A DNA stretch of 64,000 nucleotides, from positions 1 to 64,000 of the forward strand of contig NZ_JAGHZV010000012.1 of NCBI RefSeq assembly GCF_017745215.1, read 5' to 3'. Below are positions 1-8,283 of this stretch, one piece after another. The notes beneath the pieces are model-generated. The model saw only the letters and a program-made list of their open reading frames with translations, was not told where the DNA came from and searched no databases. Numbering within the stretch: the first letter of the stretch is position 1; each line of letters starts with the position of its first letter. A program made the translations under genes and the position numbers. Source of the DNA: Sphingomonas sp. (lineage in GTDB: Bacteria > Pseudomonadota > Alphaproteobacteria > Sphingomonadales > Sphingomonadaceae).

Positions 1-124
1 CCGCAGCCGCTCCCACTGATCGTCTCGAAGCACTTCGCCTTCCACGCCAGCCTCCAAAAGCCAGCGTTGAATCAGAACTCCCCACTAAAGGGAATCCCTA
101 AATCGTCACCACATCCTAGAGCGC

Positions 125-1411
125 TTAGTCCCCCGCCGGCCCCACATACTCCTTCCCGTACACTGCCTCGCGGAAGTCGTGGTGCAGCGTCCCGTCGAAC
201 GGCGCGGTCTGGACGAAGAACACCGCGGTCAGCTTGTTCGCCGGATCGATCCAGAACAAGGTCGACCAGGCCCCGTCCCAGAAGAACTCGCCCACCGCGC
301 CGCGGTTCTCCTTGGCGTCCTTCGGCGGCGACACGCGCACCGCAAAGTCGAGCCCGAAGCCGACCGAGCCCTTGCCCGGCAGCCACAGCCGCTCGGTCAC
401 CCGCGGGTCGAGCTGGTCGGTCGACATCAGCCGCACGGTCGAGGGCCTGAGGATCCGCACGCCGTCGAGGCTGCCCTGGCCGAGCAGCATCCGCGCGAAG
501 CGGAGATAGTCGTCGATCGGCGCGACGATCCCCGCGCCACCCATCGTCATCCTGTGCCCGGCGAACGACAGCCCCTTGATCTGCTCGTCGCCCATCCGCG
601 CGAGCTTGCCGTCGGGGCCCTTGGCATAGCCGGTCGCTAGCCGGGCGAACTTGTCCGCGGGCTGCGCCCAGCCGGCTTCCTTCATCCCCAGCGGATCGAA
701 GATGTGCTTGCGGACATAGTCGCTGAACTTCTCGCCCGAGAGCACTTCGACCAGCCGCGCCTGCACGTCGACCGCGGCCGAATAGCGCCATTGCGTGCCC
801 GGGTCATAGGCGAGCGGCAGCCCGCCGATGATCTTCCCCGCCGCGGCGAGGTCGTTGTCGAGGTCGAGCGGCTTGGCTGCGGCGAACAGCGTGTCGGCAT
901 AGCTGTCGCCGCCGCCGTAGGAGAGGCCCGCCGAGTGGCGCATCAGGTCGCGGATCGTGACCGGGCGCGACACCGGCTTGTAGAGCGGCACGCCGTTGGC
1001 GTCCTTGCCCGCGACATAGCGCGCGTTGGCGAATTCGGGGAGGTAGCGCTCGACCGGATCGTCGAGCCCGAACTTGCCCTGTTCCCACAGCTGCATCAGC
1101 GCAGTGCCGGTCACGGGCTTGGTCATCGAGAAGATCTGGACGAGCGTGTCGCGCGCGAAGGGCCGCTTGGCCTCGCGGTCGGCGAAGCCGGCGCTGCCGT
1201 AATAGCGCTCCCTGCCGTCCTGCCACACCACGGCTTCCACCCCCGCGGCGCGCCCGTCGGCGACCATCGCCGCCAAGGCGGCGTCTATGCGCTTCTTGTC
1301 GATCTTGACGCTGTCGACCGGCTTGGCCTGCTGGGCAAGCGCGGGCAGCGGCGCGGCGGCGAGCGGCAGCATCAGCGCCGCGGCGAGCGCAAGGCGTACG
1401 GGTGTCGGCAT
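125..1411 (-). CDS. Serine hydrolase, class C beta-lactamase-like fold, secreted
   Basis: This 428-residue protein has an N-terminal signal peptide (Ala/Leu-rich, probable cleavage after ALA near residue 26) and is probably periplasmic. The catalytic SxxK motif is Ser95-Met-Thr-Lys98 and the second motif reads Tyr210-Ser-Ala, as in the beta-lactamase / D-aminopeptidase / esterase EstB superfamily (YxN or YSx). The start is supported by a GGAGGGG box about ten bases upstream. The substrate cannot be read from the sequence: family members cleave esters, D-amino-acid peptides or, less often, beta-lactams. It stands alone, divergent from the OmpA-like gene. I am confident of the superfamily and do not claim a specific activity. 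Confidence 0.88.
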   Translation of the reverse strand: MPTPVRLALAAALMLPLAAAPLPALAQQAKPVDSVKIDKKRIDAALAAMVADGRAAGVEAVVWQDGRERYYGSAGFADREAKRPFARDTLVQIFSMTKPVTGTALMQLWEQGKFGLDDPVERYLPEFANARYVAGKDANGVPLYKPVSRPVTIRDLMRHSAGLSYGGGDSYADTLFAAAKPLDLDNDLAAAGKIIGGLPLAYDPGTQWRYSAAVDVQARLVEVLSGEKFSDYVRKHIFDPLGMKEAGWAQPADKFARLATGYAKGPDGKLARMGDEQIKGLSFAGHRMTMGGAGIVAPIDDYLRFARMLLGQGSLDGVRILRPSTVRLMSTDQLDPRVTERLWLPGKGSVGFGLDFAVRVSPPKDAKENRGAVGEFFWDGAWSTLFWIDPANKLTAVFFVQTAPFDGTLHHDFREAVYGKEYVGPAGD

Positions 1412-1539
1412 GATCGTGATCCCCTCCTATTCGGCGCGAGCCTAGCCGATCCCGGCCAGCGTTGTCACTCGACTGAGCGATTGGCCGCGACGTCGTGCGC
1501 GGGGTAGATTGCCGGCGGATTTCGCGCAGGGGGCAGCCG

Positions 1540-2103
1540 ATGCGATTCGTCATCAACGGAGTGTTCTTCGCGATCGCGCTGTCGCTCGCGGGCGTGCTGC
1601 TGCTGTCGATGCGCGCGTGCAGCACTGCCAAGACCGAGCGCCGCCTCGCCGCGACCGAGAATACCACCGCCGACATCGTGGACCTGCCCGACGGCGGCAC
1701 GCTGATGGCGAGCAAGGGCACGGTGACGCGCAGCTTGGTCGACTGGCTGAAGTCCGATGCCGACACGGGCAATTTCGAGCTCGGCGGACAGGAGTTCGTC
1801 GGCCGCACCGCGCAGCCGACGCCTGAGTCGCTCGGCCGGGTGCCGCGGCTCGCGGCGATGCTCAAGGCCTATCCCGAGGTCCACCTCGTCGTCACCGGCC
1901 ATGCCAGCGCGAGCGGCAATGCCGCCGCGGACGAGGCGCTGGCGCTCGAGCGCGCGAAGGCGGCGGCGAAGCTGATCGAAGGCTCGGGGATTCCGGCCGA
2001 GCGCATCCGGTTCGAGGGGCAGGGCTCGGCCGCGCCGCTGGCAGGCACGAAGCCGGAGGACCCGCGCAACGAACGCGTCAGCCTGATGCTGACTCGGGGG
2101 TGA
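1540..2103 (+). CDS. OmpA-family C-terminal domain protein, membrane-anchored
   Basis: A 187-residue protein with a single N-terminal hydrophobic segment (about residues 4-24) ending in a Cys (SMRAC), so it could be an inner-membrane anchor or an atypical lipoprotein. The last ~75 residues are an OmpA-like peptidoglycan-binding domain: VVTGHASASG, then the ALERAKAAAKLI helix, then GIPAERIRFEGQGS and the closing NERV strand. An in-frame start lies 45 bases upstream, but the ATG chosen here follows a GGGGG-rich ribosome site and begins exactly at the hydrophobic segment. It probably links envelope to cell wall. A palindromic repeat follows the stop. Confidence 0.82.
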   Translation: MRFVINGVFFAIALSLAGVLLLSMRACSTAKTERRLAATENTTADIVDLPDGGTLMASKGTVTRSLVDWLKSDADTGNFELGGQEFVGRTAQPTPESLGRVPRLAAMLKAYPEVHLVVTGHASASGNAAADEALALERAKAAAKLIEGSGIPAERIRFEGQGSAAPLAGTKPEDPRNERVSLMLTRG

Positions 2104-2125
2104 TCGATCCCACCAACCCTTCAGC

Positions 2126-2153
2126 CGTCATCCCGGCTTTCGCCGGGATGACG
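2126..2153. repeat. Short palindromic repeat (CGTCATCCCGGC family)
   Basis: A perfect 12-base-arm hairpin, CGTCATCCCGGC-TTTC-GCCGGGATGACG, between the OmpA-like gene and the convergent HxlR gene. It is one of several copies of the same palindrome in this window and may also act as a bidirectional transcription terminator. Confidence 0.9.
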
Positions 2154-2171
2154 ATGGTGGTGTGAAGCGGC

Positions 2172-2552
2172 TTACCCCCGCTCCCCCGCGTCATAACGCT
2201 CCCGGCTGCTATGGATCGCCGCCATGTTGTCGCGCGCCCAGGCGCCGATGCGCATCCCTTCCTCGGCCAGCGAGACCCCGAGCGCGGTCAGTGCGTACTC
2301 CACCTGCGGCGGCACGCTGGGGTGTACCGTGCGCGTCACCATCCCGTCGCGCTCGAGCGACTTGAGCGTGCGCGTCAGCATCTGCTGCGAGACGCCGTTG
2401 ATCGCGCGGCGCAGCTGGTTGAAGCGCAGCGGCCCGGCGAGCAGCGTGACTGTCACGGGCAGCGTCCAGCGATCGCCGACGCGCGCGATCAGCTCGCCGA
2501 AGCGCACGCATTCGGCATGGGGGAGTGGCTGGTGCGGGGTGGTCCTATCCAT
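2172..2552 (-). CDS. HxlR-family transcriptional regulator
   Basis: A 126-residue winged-helix regulator. It shows the HxlR signature: a conserved Cys near the N terminus (HAECVRFGELIARVGDRW), then RFNQLRRAINGVSQQMLTRTLKSLERDGMV (recognition helix) and the wing ending in VEYALTALG. I start it at the Met leading MDRTTPHQ because residues further upstream are not HxlR-like and would run into the divergent gene's leader. It is divergent from the azoreductase gene with an 88-base gap, the usual arrangement in which an HxlR protein senses electrophiles or quinones through Cys and controls the neighbouring oxidoreductase. That regulatory link is inferred. Confidence 0.88.
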   Translation of the reverse strand: MDRTTPHQPLPHAECVRFGELIARVGDRWTLPVTVTLLAGPLRFNQLRRAINGVSQQMLTRTLKSLERDGMVTRTVHPSVPPQVEYALTALGVSLAEEGMRIGAWARDNMAAIHSSRERYDAGERG

Positions 2553-2640
2553 ATGACTAAGCCTCAAAAATATGCGTTCTTGGCCGCTTGCGGCACGATC
2601 CATAGCTGAGCGGGGACCGAAACCAGCCGGGAAAGTCCCC

Positions 2641-3219
2641 ATGAACATCCTGCATCTCGATTCCAGCATCCAGGGCGAAACCTCGGTGAGCCGCGCGCTC
2701 TCCGCCGCCGTCGTCGAGCAGCTCCGCGCCGCGCATCCGGGCGCCGCGGTCGGCTATCGCGACCTCGCCGCCGCGCCGCTGCCGCACCTCGATCTCGCCG
2801 GCCTCGCCACCGCGGCCGAAAACCCCGTCCTCCGCCAGTTCCTCGACAGCGACATCGTGGTGATCGGACTGCCGATGTACAACTTCGGCGTGCCCAGCCA
2901 GCTCAAGAGCTGGATCGACCATGTCGTGGTCGCCGGCCACACCTTCCGCTACGGCGCGGAGGGTCCCGAGGGGCTCGCCAGGGGCAAGCGCGTGATCGTC
3001 GCCCAGTCGCGCGGCGGCGTCTATTCGGAGGGCCCCGCGGCGGCGGCGGAGCATGCCGAGAGCTATCTGCGCGCGGTGTTCGGCCTGATCGGCATCGCGG
3101 AGCCCGAGTTCGTCACCGCCGAGGGCGTGGCATTCGGCCCCGAAGCGCGCGAGGCGGCGATGTCCGCGGCGTTCGCGCGGATCGAGCCGATCGGCGCGGG
3201 AAGGGTCGTGGCGGCCTGA
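2641..3219 (+). CDS. azoR: FMN-dependent NADH:quinone oxidoreductase / azoreductase
   Basis: A 192-residue flavodoxin-fold enzyme that reduces quinones and azo bonds with NADH via FMN in the cytoplasm. Visible AzoR features are the N-terminal LHLDSSIQGETSVSR phosphate-binding loop, the GLPMYNFGVPSQLKSWIDHV block that contacts FMN, and the QSRGGVY loop. The length matches the family (about 200 residues). The first ATG with a family-like N terminus is used; an in-frame upstream extension overlaps the divergent promoter region and is not AzoR-like. It is divergent from an HxlR regulator, which probably controls it, and ends at a strong hairpin. Confidence 0.93.
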   Translation: MNILHLDSSIQGETSVSRALSAAVVEQLRAAHPGAAVGYRDLAAAPLPHLDLAGLATAAENPVLRQFLDSDIVVIGLPMYNFGVPSQLKSWIDHVVVAGHTFRYGAEGPEGLARGKRVIVAQSRGGVYSEGPAAAAEHAESYLRAVFGLIGIAEPEFVTAEGVAFGPEAREAAMSAAFARIEPIGAGRVVAA

Positions 3220-3224
3220 TCCCG

Positions 3225-3260
3225 AAGCCGCCATCCCGGCTTTCGCCAGGATGGCGGCTT
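3225..3260. terminator. Bidirectional hairpin between convergent genes
   Basis: A 36-base inverted repeat, AAGCCGCCATCC on the left and GGATGGCGGCTT on the right around a CGGCTTTCGCCA core, lies between the azoR stop and the convergent SnoaL-like gene stop. The core resembles the dispersed CGTCATCCCGGC palindrome but the outer arms differ, with compensating changes that keep pairing. It probably terminates transcription from both sides; there is no clear T-run. Confidence 0.65.
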
Positions 3261-3264
3261 CCGG

Positions 3265-3765
3265 CTAGGGCGCCACCCGTTTCCACAGGTCGTCGAACGC
3301 CAGGCTGTCGAAGAAGGCCTGTGCCTCGACGATCCGCGAGTCCTTCATCCGCAGGAACCAGGCATAGCTGTTGCGATAGGCGACGCCGTCCTTCGCCACG
3401 CCCTCGGCGTCGAAGCGGACGATCACCGTGTCGCCGGCGGCATAGAGCCGGCGGACCGTCGGGATCAGCCGCTGCTGCATCCGCGCGTTGAACGGGCGGA
3501 TCACTTCGGCGAGGAAGGCTTCCTTGCTCGGATAGGTCTTCGCCGCCGCCGAATTGCCGGTGATCGTCCAGCGCGCATCCTCGGCGAGCAGGTCATAGGG
3601 GCTGCCCGTCCCGTCGCGCCAGGCATCGAAGCCCTGGGTCACCAGCATCCGGTTGCCGCGCTCCTCGGCCGTCTCCTGCGCGCGCGCCGGCTGCGCGGCG
3701 AGCGCGATCAGCCCGCCCGCCGCGGCGGCGAGCGTCGTCTGCACGACCGTGCGCAGCCGGATCAT
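3265..3765 (-). CDS. SnoaL / NTF2-like protein with signal peptide
   Basis: A 166-residue protein with a signal peptide (cleavage likely after ARA near residue 29) and one cone-shaped alpha+beta barrel domain of the SnoaL/NTF2 type: MLVTQGFDAWRDG, LLAEDARWTITG, PSKEAFLAEVIRP and the final VEAQAFFDS strand. The domain either catalyses small isomerase or hydrolase reactions or only binds ligands; nothing shows which. It is the last gene of a three-gene operon after the SDR and GlcG-like genes; its ATG overlaps the GlcG stop by four bases, so translation is probably coupled. Confidence 0.82.
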   Translation of the reverse strand: MIRLRTVVQTTLAAAAGGLIALAAQPARAQETAEERGNRMLVTQGFDAWRDGTGSPYDLLAEDARWTITGNSAAAKTYPSKEAFLAEVIRPFNARMQQRLIPTVRRLYAAGDTVIVRFDAEGVAKDGVAYRNSYAWFLRMKDSRIVEAQAFFDSLAFDDLWKRVAP

Positions 3766-4187
3766 TCCGCCGCCTCCAGCACACGCGTGTCCACCGCCGC
3801 GGCAGCGGCCTGCGCGACCCGATAGTCCTGCGCCACCGCGCCGCCCGATACGCCGACCGCGCCGAGCAGCCGGCCCGCTTCGTCGCGCACCGGGATGCCG
3901 CCGGCGAACACCACCAGCCCGCCGTTGGTGCGGTCGAACCCCGGCGAGGTGCCGCCGGGCTTGCAGAAGTCGTACAGCGCCTCGGTGTTGAACCCGAACA
4001 GCGCGGCGGTCCGCGCCTTGTTCATCGCGATATCGGCCGAACCGAGCAGCGCGCCGTCCATCCGCGCGAACTGCTTGAGGTTCGCGCCGTGGTCATAGAC
4101 CGCGATGTTCATCGGCACGCCGATCGCGTCGGCAGCGCGCCGCGCCGCTTCGATCGCGGCTTCGGCCTGGGTGTCGGTGATGCTCAT
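3762..4187 (-). CDS. GlcG/HbpS-family protein
   Basis: A 141-residue protein of the GlcG/HbpS/PduO-C family. It carries the typical segments PMNIAVYDHGANLKQFARMDGA, an AMNKARTAALF helix and the glycine-rich GGIPVRDEAGRLLGAVGVSGG. Family members bind haem or corrinoid, or accompany oxidoreductases with unknown role. The chosen ATG follows a very good GGAGGAG ribosome site. It sits between an SDR and a SnoaL-like protein in one operon, suggesting a small-molecule oxidation or isomerisation pathway, but no substrate can be named. Confidence 0.87.
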   Translation of the reverse strand: MSITDTQAEAAIEAARRAADAIGVPMNIAVYDHGANLKQFARMDGALLGSADIAMNKARTAALFGFNTEALYDFCKPGGTSPGFDRTNGGLVVFAGGIPVRDEAGRLLGAVGVSGGAVAQDYRVAQAAAAAVDTRVLEAAE

Positions 4188-4249
4188 GATCCGCTCCTCC
4201 GTCGAAAGGCTCCGGCCGCGACGGCACGCCGCCGCGGCCGGACGCGCGA

Positions 4250-5065
4250 TCAGATCTGGTTTTCCCACGCCGCGAGCTCATGCTGCTTGAGCATGTCCTC
4301 GATCGGCTTGGGGCAGACGTTGCGGAACTTGCCGGTGTCGGCCGGGACGATCTCGATCATCCGGTCGATCATCTCCTTGGCGTCGAGCCGGCCCTCGGGG
4401 GTCGCGAAGAAATCGTCGAAGCCGCGGCGCAGGTCGGCGCGCTTGGTGAAGTTCTTCGAATCGTCGAGCCAGCGGAAGGGGTTGTCCGCCATCGTCTCGT
4501 TGTAGCCGGTGTAATAGGCGCCCGGATTGATCGTCTGCACCTTGATGCCATAGGCGGCGAGCTCCTGCTGCATCGCTTCGGCGAAGGCCTCGATCGCATG
4601 CTTGGTCGAGACATAGGTGCCCCAGTTGGCGGGGGTGAACAGCCCGCCCATCGACGAGGTGAATACCACCTTCTTGCCCATGTTGCGCCCCTCGCGGATC
4701 CAGCGCTGGACGACGCCCTGGGTGAGGGTGAGCGGCAGGAAGACGTTGGTCTCGTAGTTGCGCCGCACGATGTCGACCGGGATTTCCCACACCGGCCCCG
4801 GCTCGCCCTGGCCGGCGTTGTTCCACAGTATGTCGAAGTCCCAGCTCTGCGCCTGGCGGATGTCATAGGGATCGTTGAGGTCGAGCCGTTCGACGCGGAT
4901 GCGGTCGGCGAGGCCCAGCTCGGCGACTTCACTGCGCATCGCCGTCACCATCGGCGAGACTTGGCAGGTCGCGATGATGTCGTGGCCGTTTCTGGCCATG
5001 CCGATCGCGGCGCCCTTGCCGAAGCCCGAGCCGCCGCCGGTGATGAGGATGGTCTTCTTGGTCAT
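4250..5065 (-). CDS. Short-chain dehydrogenase/reductase (SDR)
   Basis: A 271-residue classical SDR. It has the cofactor motif TGGGSGFGKG near the N terminus, the NNAGQG motif, and catalytic Ser (SSMGG) followed by Tyr-x-x-x-Lys (YVSTK). It therefore probably oxidises or reduces an alcohol/ketone with NAD(P) in the cytoplasm. The substrate is unknown. The start follows a GGAGAAG ribosome site; an upstream in-frame Met adds 19 residues without similarity to SDRs. It leads the SDR-GlcG-SnoaL operon, 62 bases ahead of the next gene. Confidence 0.92.
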   Translation of the reverse strand: MTKKTILITGGGSGFGKGAAIGMARNGHDIIATCQVSPMVTAMRSEVAELGLADRIRVERLDLNDPYDIRQAQSWDFDILWNNAGQGEPGPVWEIPVDIVRRNYETNVFLPLTLTQGVVQRWIREGRNMGKKVVFTSSMGGLFTPANWGTYVSTKHAIEAFAEAMQQELAAYGIKVQTINPGAYYTGYNETMADNPFRWLDDSKNFTKRADLRRGFDDFFATPEGRLDAKEMIDRMIEIVPADTGKFRNVCPKPIEDMLKQHELAAWENQI

Positions 5066-5418
5066 GCGTCTTCTCCCATGGTGCGGCCCCGAGGGGAGGC
5101 GCCGCTTGTCGAAAGGGTGCACGCCGCCGCCCGCGGAATGCGGGTGTCGTCGGACTGGAGTCGCATCGACGCATCACAGGCGGCGCGAGCGCACCGGTGT
5201 CCGTCGTTCGAACATGCTGAAGTCAGGGCAGGGGAGGCGTGTCCGGCCTAGCCCGATGCCGTCGCTGCGCTCGTCACATCTCTACCCTCCCGGGGGGATT
5301 GCTGCGTGCGACTCCCGCTTAACTTGGATCGTGCGGGCGCTGCAACTGCTTCGGGCGGCCTTCAAACCAAGAGATAGTCGGGTATGATCGGCACCGTCTC
5401 CGACGAAGAAGGCCCGCC
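5066..5418. other. Intergenic region between divergent SDR operon and ltrA
   Basis: 353 bases without a convincing gene. Short open frames here have no recognisable protein features. The right end carries a probable promoter for ltrA. I see no RNA gene or known riboswitch in the remainder. Confidence 0.6.
5361..5388 (+). promoter_or_regulatory. Candidate sigma-70 promoter for ltrA
   Basis: TTCAAA and TATGAT are separated by 16 bases and end 30 bases before the ltrA ATG. Both boxes are close to the housekeeping consensus and the area is locally AT-rich. A purine-rich GAAGAAGG ribosome site follows. Confidence 0.45.
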
Positions 5419-6693
5419 ATGAGCCCATCGCCGCCGCGCCCCGAGGAACTCCACCACCACAGCCGACCGATGGCCGGCCGCAACCCCGACGAGCACCACC
5501 GCGTCGCCACGCCGCTCGAGCTGTTGTTCGATCTCACCTTCGTCGCGGCCTTCGGACTCGCTTCCTCGCAGGTCGCGCATTCGCTCGCCGAGGGGCATTT
5601 CCTGGCCGGCCTAACCGGCTTCGCCTTCGCGAGCTTCGCGATCTGCTGGGCGTGGATCAACTTCAGCTGGTTCGCCTCGGCCTATGACACCGACGATTGG
5701 ATCTTCCGCCTCGTCACCATGGTGCAGATGATCGGCGTGCTCGTGCTCGCGATCGGGCTGCCGCGGATGTTCGCCTCGATCGAGCATGGCGAGCATTTCG
5801 ACAACAGCGTGATGGTCGCGGGCTACGTCATCATGCGCGTCGCGATGGTGTTCCAATGGCTGCGCGCCGCGCGGCAGGACCCGGCGCGGCGCCACGCCTG
5901 CCTCACCTATGCTACGGCGATCTCGGTCGCGCAGCTCGGCTGGGTGGCGCTGATCTTCGCGCCCGTGCCACTGGGGGTGACGCTCGCCATCTCGATCGTG
6001 CTGATCCTCGTCGAGTTCGCCGGCCCGGCGATCGCCGAGCGGCAGGACGGCGGCACGCCCTGGCACGCGCACCACATCGCCGAGCGCCACGGCCTGTTCG
6101 CGATCATTGCGCTGGGGGAGGGCGTGATGGGCACGCTCGCCACCTTGTCGGCGGTGACCGAGGCGCAGGGCTGGTCGATGGACGCGGCTTTGGTCTGCGT
6201 CGCGGGCATCGGGCTGACGCTGGGGATCTGGTGGGTCTATTACATGGTGCCCTCGGCCGCGATCCTCTGCTGGCACCGCGAGCGCGTATTCGTCTGGGGC
6301 TATGGCCAGATGGTGATCGTCGCCTCGATCGTCGCGCTCGGCGCGGGGCTGCACGTCGCGGCCTATTACATCGAGCACAAGGCGCATATCGGCGCGCTGG
6401 CGACCGTGCTGACGGTGGCGGTGCCGGTCAGCACCTGCCTGATCGGCTTCTACGCGCTCTACACCTACATGGTCGCGCGGCTCGACCCCTTCCACCTCTG
6501 GCTGCTCGCGGGCACGGCGGCAGTAATCGCGCTGGCGGTCGCGGCAGCGGTGGCAGGGGTGGGGATGGCGTGGTGCCTGGTGATCCTCACCTTCGCGCCG
6601 CTCGTCACCGTGATCGGCTATGAGTTGCTCGGCTATCGCCACCAGGCCGAAGCGCTGGCAGCGGAGAATCCGAGGGTCGAGCCGACGGATTGA
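5419..6693 (+). CDS. ltrA: Low-temperature-requirement A (LtrA) family membrane protein
   Basis: A 424-residue polytopic inner-membrane protein with about ten to twelve hydrophobic segments. The N-terminal signature ATPLELLFDLTFVAAFG is diagnostic of LtrA proteins (first named in Listeria for growth at low temperature), and HIAERHGLFAIIALGEGV is the second conserved block, with charged residues inside the membrane. Biochemical function is unknown for the family. A polar His-rich N terminus (EELHHHSRP) precedes the first membrane segment. It appears monocistronic, with its own promoter, and is followed by tRNA-Pro on the opposite strand. Confidence 0.9.
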   Translation: MSPSPPRPEELHHHSRPMAGRNPDEHHRVATPLELLFDLTFVAAFGLASSQVAHSLAEGHFLAGLTGFAFASFAICWAWINFSWFASAYDTDDWIFRLVTMVQMIGVLVLAIGLPRMFASIEHGEHFDNSVMVAGYVIMRVAMVFQWLRAARQDPARRHACLTYATAISVAQLGWVALIFAPVPLGVTLAISIVLILVEFAGPAIAERQDGGTPWHAHHIAERHGLFAIIALGEGVMGTLATLSAVTEAQGWSMDAALVCVAGIGLTLGIWWVYYMVPSAAILCWHRERVFVWGYGQMVIVASIVALGAGLHVAAYYIEHKAHIGALATVLTVAVPVSTCLIGFYALYTYMVARLDPFHLWLLAGTAAVIALAVAAAVAGVGMAWCLVILTFAPLVTVIGYELLGYRHQAEALAAENPRVEPTD

Positions 6694-6714
6694 GGATCGA
6701 TTGCGGGAAAATAT

Positions 6715-6791
6715 TGGTCGGGGAAAGAGGATTCGAACCTCCGGCCCCTGCCTCCCGAAGACAGTGCTCTACCAGGCTGAGCTATTCCCCG
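6715..6791 (-). tRNA. tRNA-Pro, anticodon CGG
   Basis: The minus strand folds into a full 77-nucleotide cloverleaf: acceptor CGGGGAA/TTCCCCG, D stem GCTC/GAGC, anticodon stem CTGTC/GGCAG with loop TTCGGGA (anticodon CGG, reading CCG), T stem GGAGG/CCTCT with loop TTCGAAT, discriminator A and encoded CCA. CCG is a frequent proline codon in a genome this GC-rich. Confidence 0.96.
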
Positions 6792-6871
6792 ACCGGCGCT
6801 TTCCGGAGCAAGCCCCGGACCGCGAGGGGGCGCCTATAGCCACGCCCGTCGCGCTGCGCAAGCGGGGGTTT

Positions 6872-8176
6872 TCAGCTTTTCAGTGCCGCGACCATCGCTT
6901 CGATCGACGTGAACTTTTCCCGAGGCGAACCGGCGCGCGCGGCGGCATTCTCCGCCGCCTCGATCTTCTGCCAGTCGCGGAAGGTCACCACGTCGACCCT
7001 GCGCTCGGCCAGCAGCGCGTCGAGCCCCGGCCGCCCCGCCTTGCCCGAGTCGCCGACGCTGTCCGCGGCGATCTTGTCGGCGATCGCGAAGCCGTCGGGG
7101 CGGTTGGTGCCGATCGTCCCCGTCGGCCCGCGCCGCGCCCAGCCGACCGCGTAGAGCCCCGGCAGCACGCGCCCCTCGTCGTTGGCGAAGCGGCCCAGCT
7201 TCTCGTCATAGGGCACGCCTTCGATCGGCGGGGTGCGATAGCCGATGCAGCTCACCACCAGGCTGGCGGGGATCGCATAGGTCTCGCCGGTGCCCTGCGC
7301 GCTGCCCTCGGCCGAGAGCGCGGTGCGCTCGACGATCACTTGGCTTGCATGGCCCGGCCCCTCGATCCGCACCGGCATCGCGAAGAAGTCGAAGACGATC
7401 CGCACCGGCTTGTCGGCGCCTTCGGTCCGCCCCGCGAAGGTGCGCAGGTGCGTTACCGACTTGCGCTGCCCCGGCTCGAGCAGCGCATCCGCCTCGAGCG
7501 GCGGGAAGTCGGCGGCCTCGACCAGCGGCGCCGCGCGCTCGAGCTCGCCCAATTCGCCCAGCTCCTTGGGCGTCATCGCGATCTGGTGCGGCCCGCGGCG
7601 GCCGAGGATCGTCACCGTCGTGATCCGCGCCTTCTCCAGCGCCGCCAGCGCATGGCCGACGATGTCCGACCCTTCGAACTCGTGCTGCGTCTTGGCGAGG
7701 ATCCGCGCGACGTCGAGCGCGACATTGCCGTTGCCGATCACCACCGCGCCGGGTCCGCCGAGCGGCGGATCGAGGTCGGCGAAGTCGGGATGGCCATTGT
7801 ACCAGCCGACGAACGCCGCCGATCCGATCACGCCCGGCAGGTCGCCGCCGGGGATGCCCAGGGGCTTGTCGTGCGGTGCGCCGGTCGCGAGCACCACGGC
7901 GTCATACAGCCCGCGCAACTCGTCGATCGTGACGTCCTGGCCCACGGTCACCTTGCCGACGAAGCGGACATTGTCGCTGAGCGCCACCGCCTCGTAGCGC
8001 CGCGACACGCCCTTGATTGACTGATGGTCAGGCGCGACGCCGGTGCGGATCAGGCCATAGGGCACGGGCATCCGGTCGATGATATCGACGCGCACCTGGT
8101 CGCCGAACAGCTTCTGGCAGGCTTCCGCGGTGTAATAGCCCGCCGGCCCCGATCCGATCACCGCGACGTGCCGCAT
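6872..8176 (-). CDS. Ferredoxin--NADP+ reductase, adrenodoxin-reductase type
   Basis: A 434-residue flavoprotein of the FprA/adrenodoxin reductase group. It begins with the FAD-binding VAVIGSGPAGYYTAE motif, followed by VPYGLIRTGVAPDHQ typical of the group, the ATGAP strand, the NADP-binding VVIGNGNVALDVARIL motif, and the C-terminal YAVGWARRGPTGTIGTNR block that closes over FAD. It transfers electrons between NADPH and ferredoxin-like proteins in the cytoplasm. The start follows a GGAGGAG site; an upstream in-frame Met lacks family features. No ferredoxin or P450 partner lies next to it; it is divergent from pnuC. Confidence 0.93.
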   Translation of the reverse strand: MRHVAVIGSGPAGYYTAEACQKLFGDQVRVDIIDRMPVPYGLIRTGVAPDHQSIKGVSRRYEAVALSDNVRFVGKVTVGQDVTIDELRGLYDAVVLATGAPHDKPLGIPGGDLPGVIGSAAFVGWYNGHPDFADLDPPLGGPGAVVIGNGNVALDVARILAKTQHEFEGSDIVGHALAALEKARITTVTILGRRGPHQIAMTPKELGELGELERAAPLVEAADFPPLEADALLEPGQRKSVTHLRTFAGRTEGADKPVRIVFDFFAMPVRIEGPGHASQVIVERTALSAEGSAQGTGETYAIPASLVVSCIGYRTPPIEGVPYDEKLGRFANDEGRVLPGLYAVGWARRGPTGTIGTNRPDGFAIADKIAADSVGDSGKAGRPGLDALLAERRVDVVTFRDWQKIEAAENAAARAGSPREKFTSIEAMVAALKS

Positions 8177-8283
8177 CCGCCTCTCCTCCCGATCCTCGGG
8201 TGTGCAGCCTAGCGTGTGAAAGGCGGGGGGCAAGGGCAAGCCGCGGTCTTGCGGGGCGCCGCGCCACCGGGCACATCCGCACG

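Noticed and set aside
4250..5065. SDR as KduD, the step after KduI
   Set aside because: It lies 50 kb from kduI, in an operon with GlcG and SnoaL genes, and has no KduD-specific feature I can point to.
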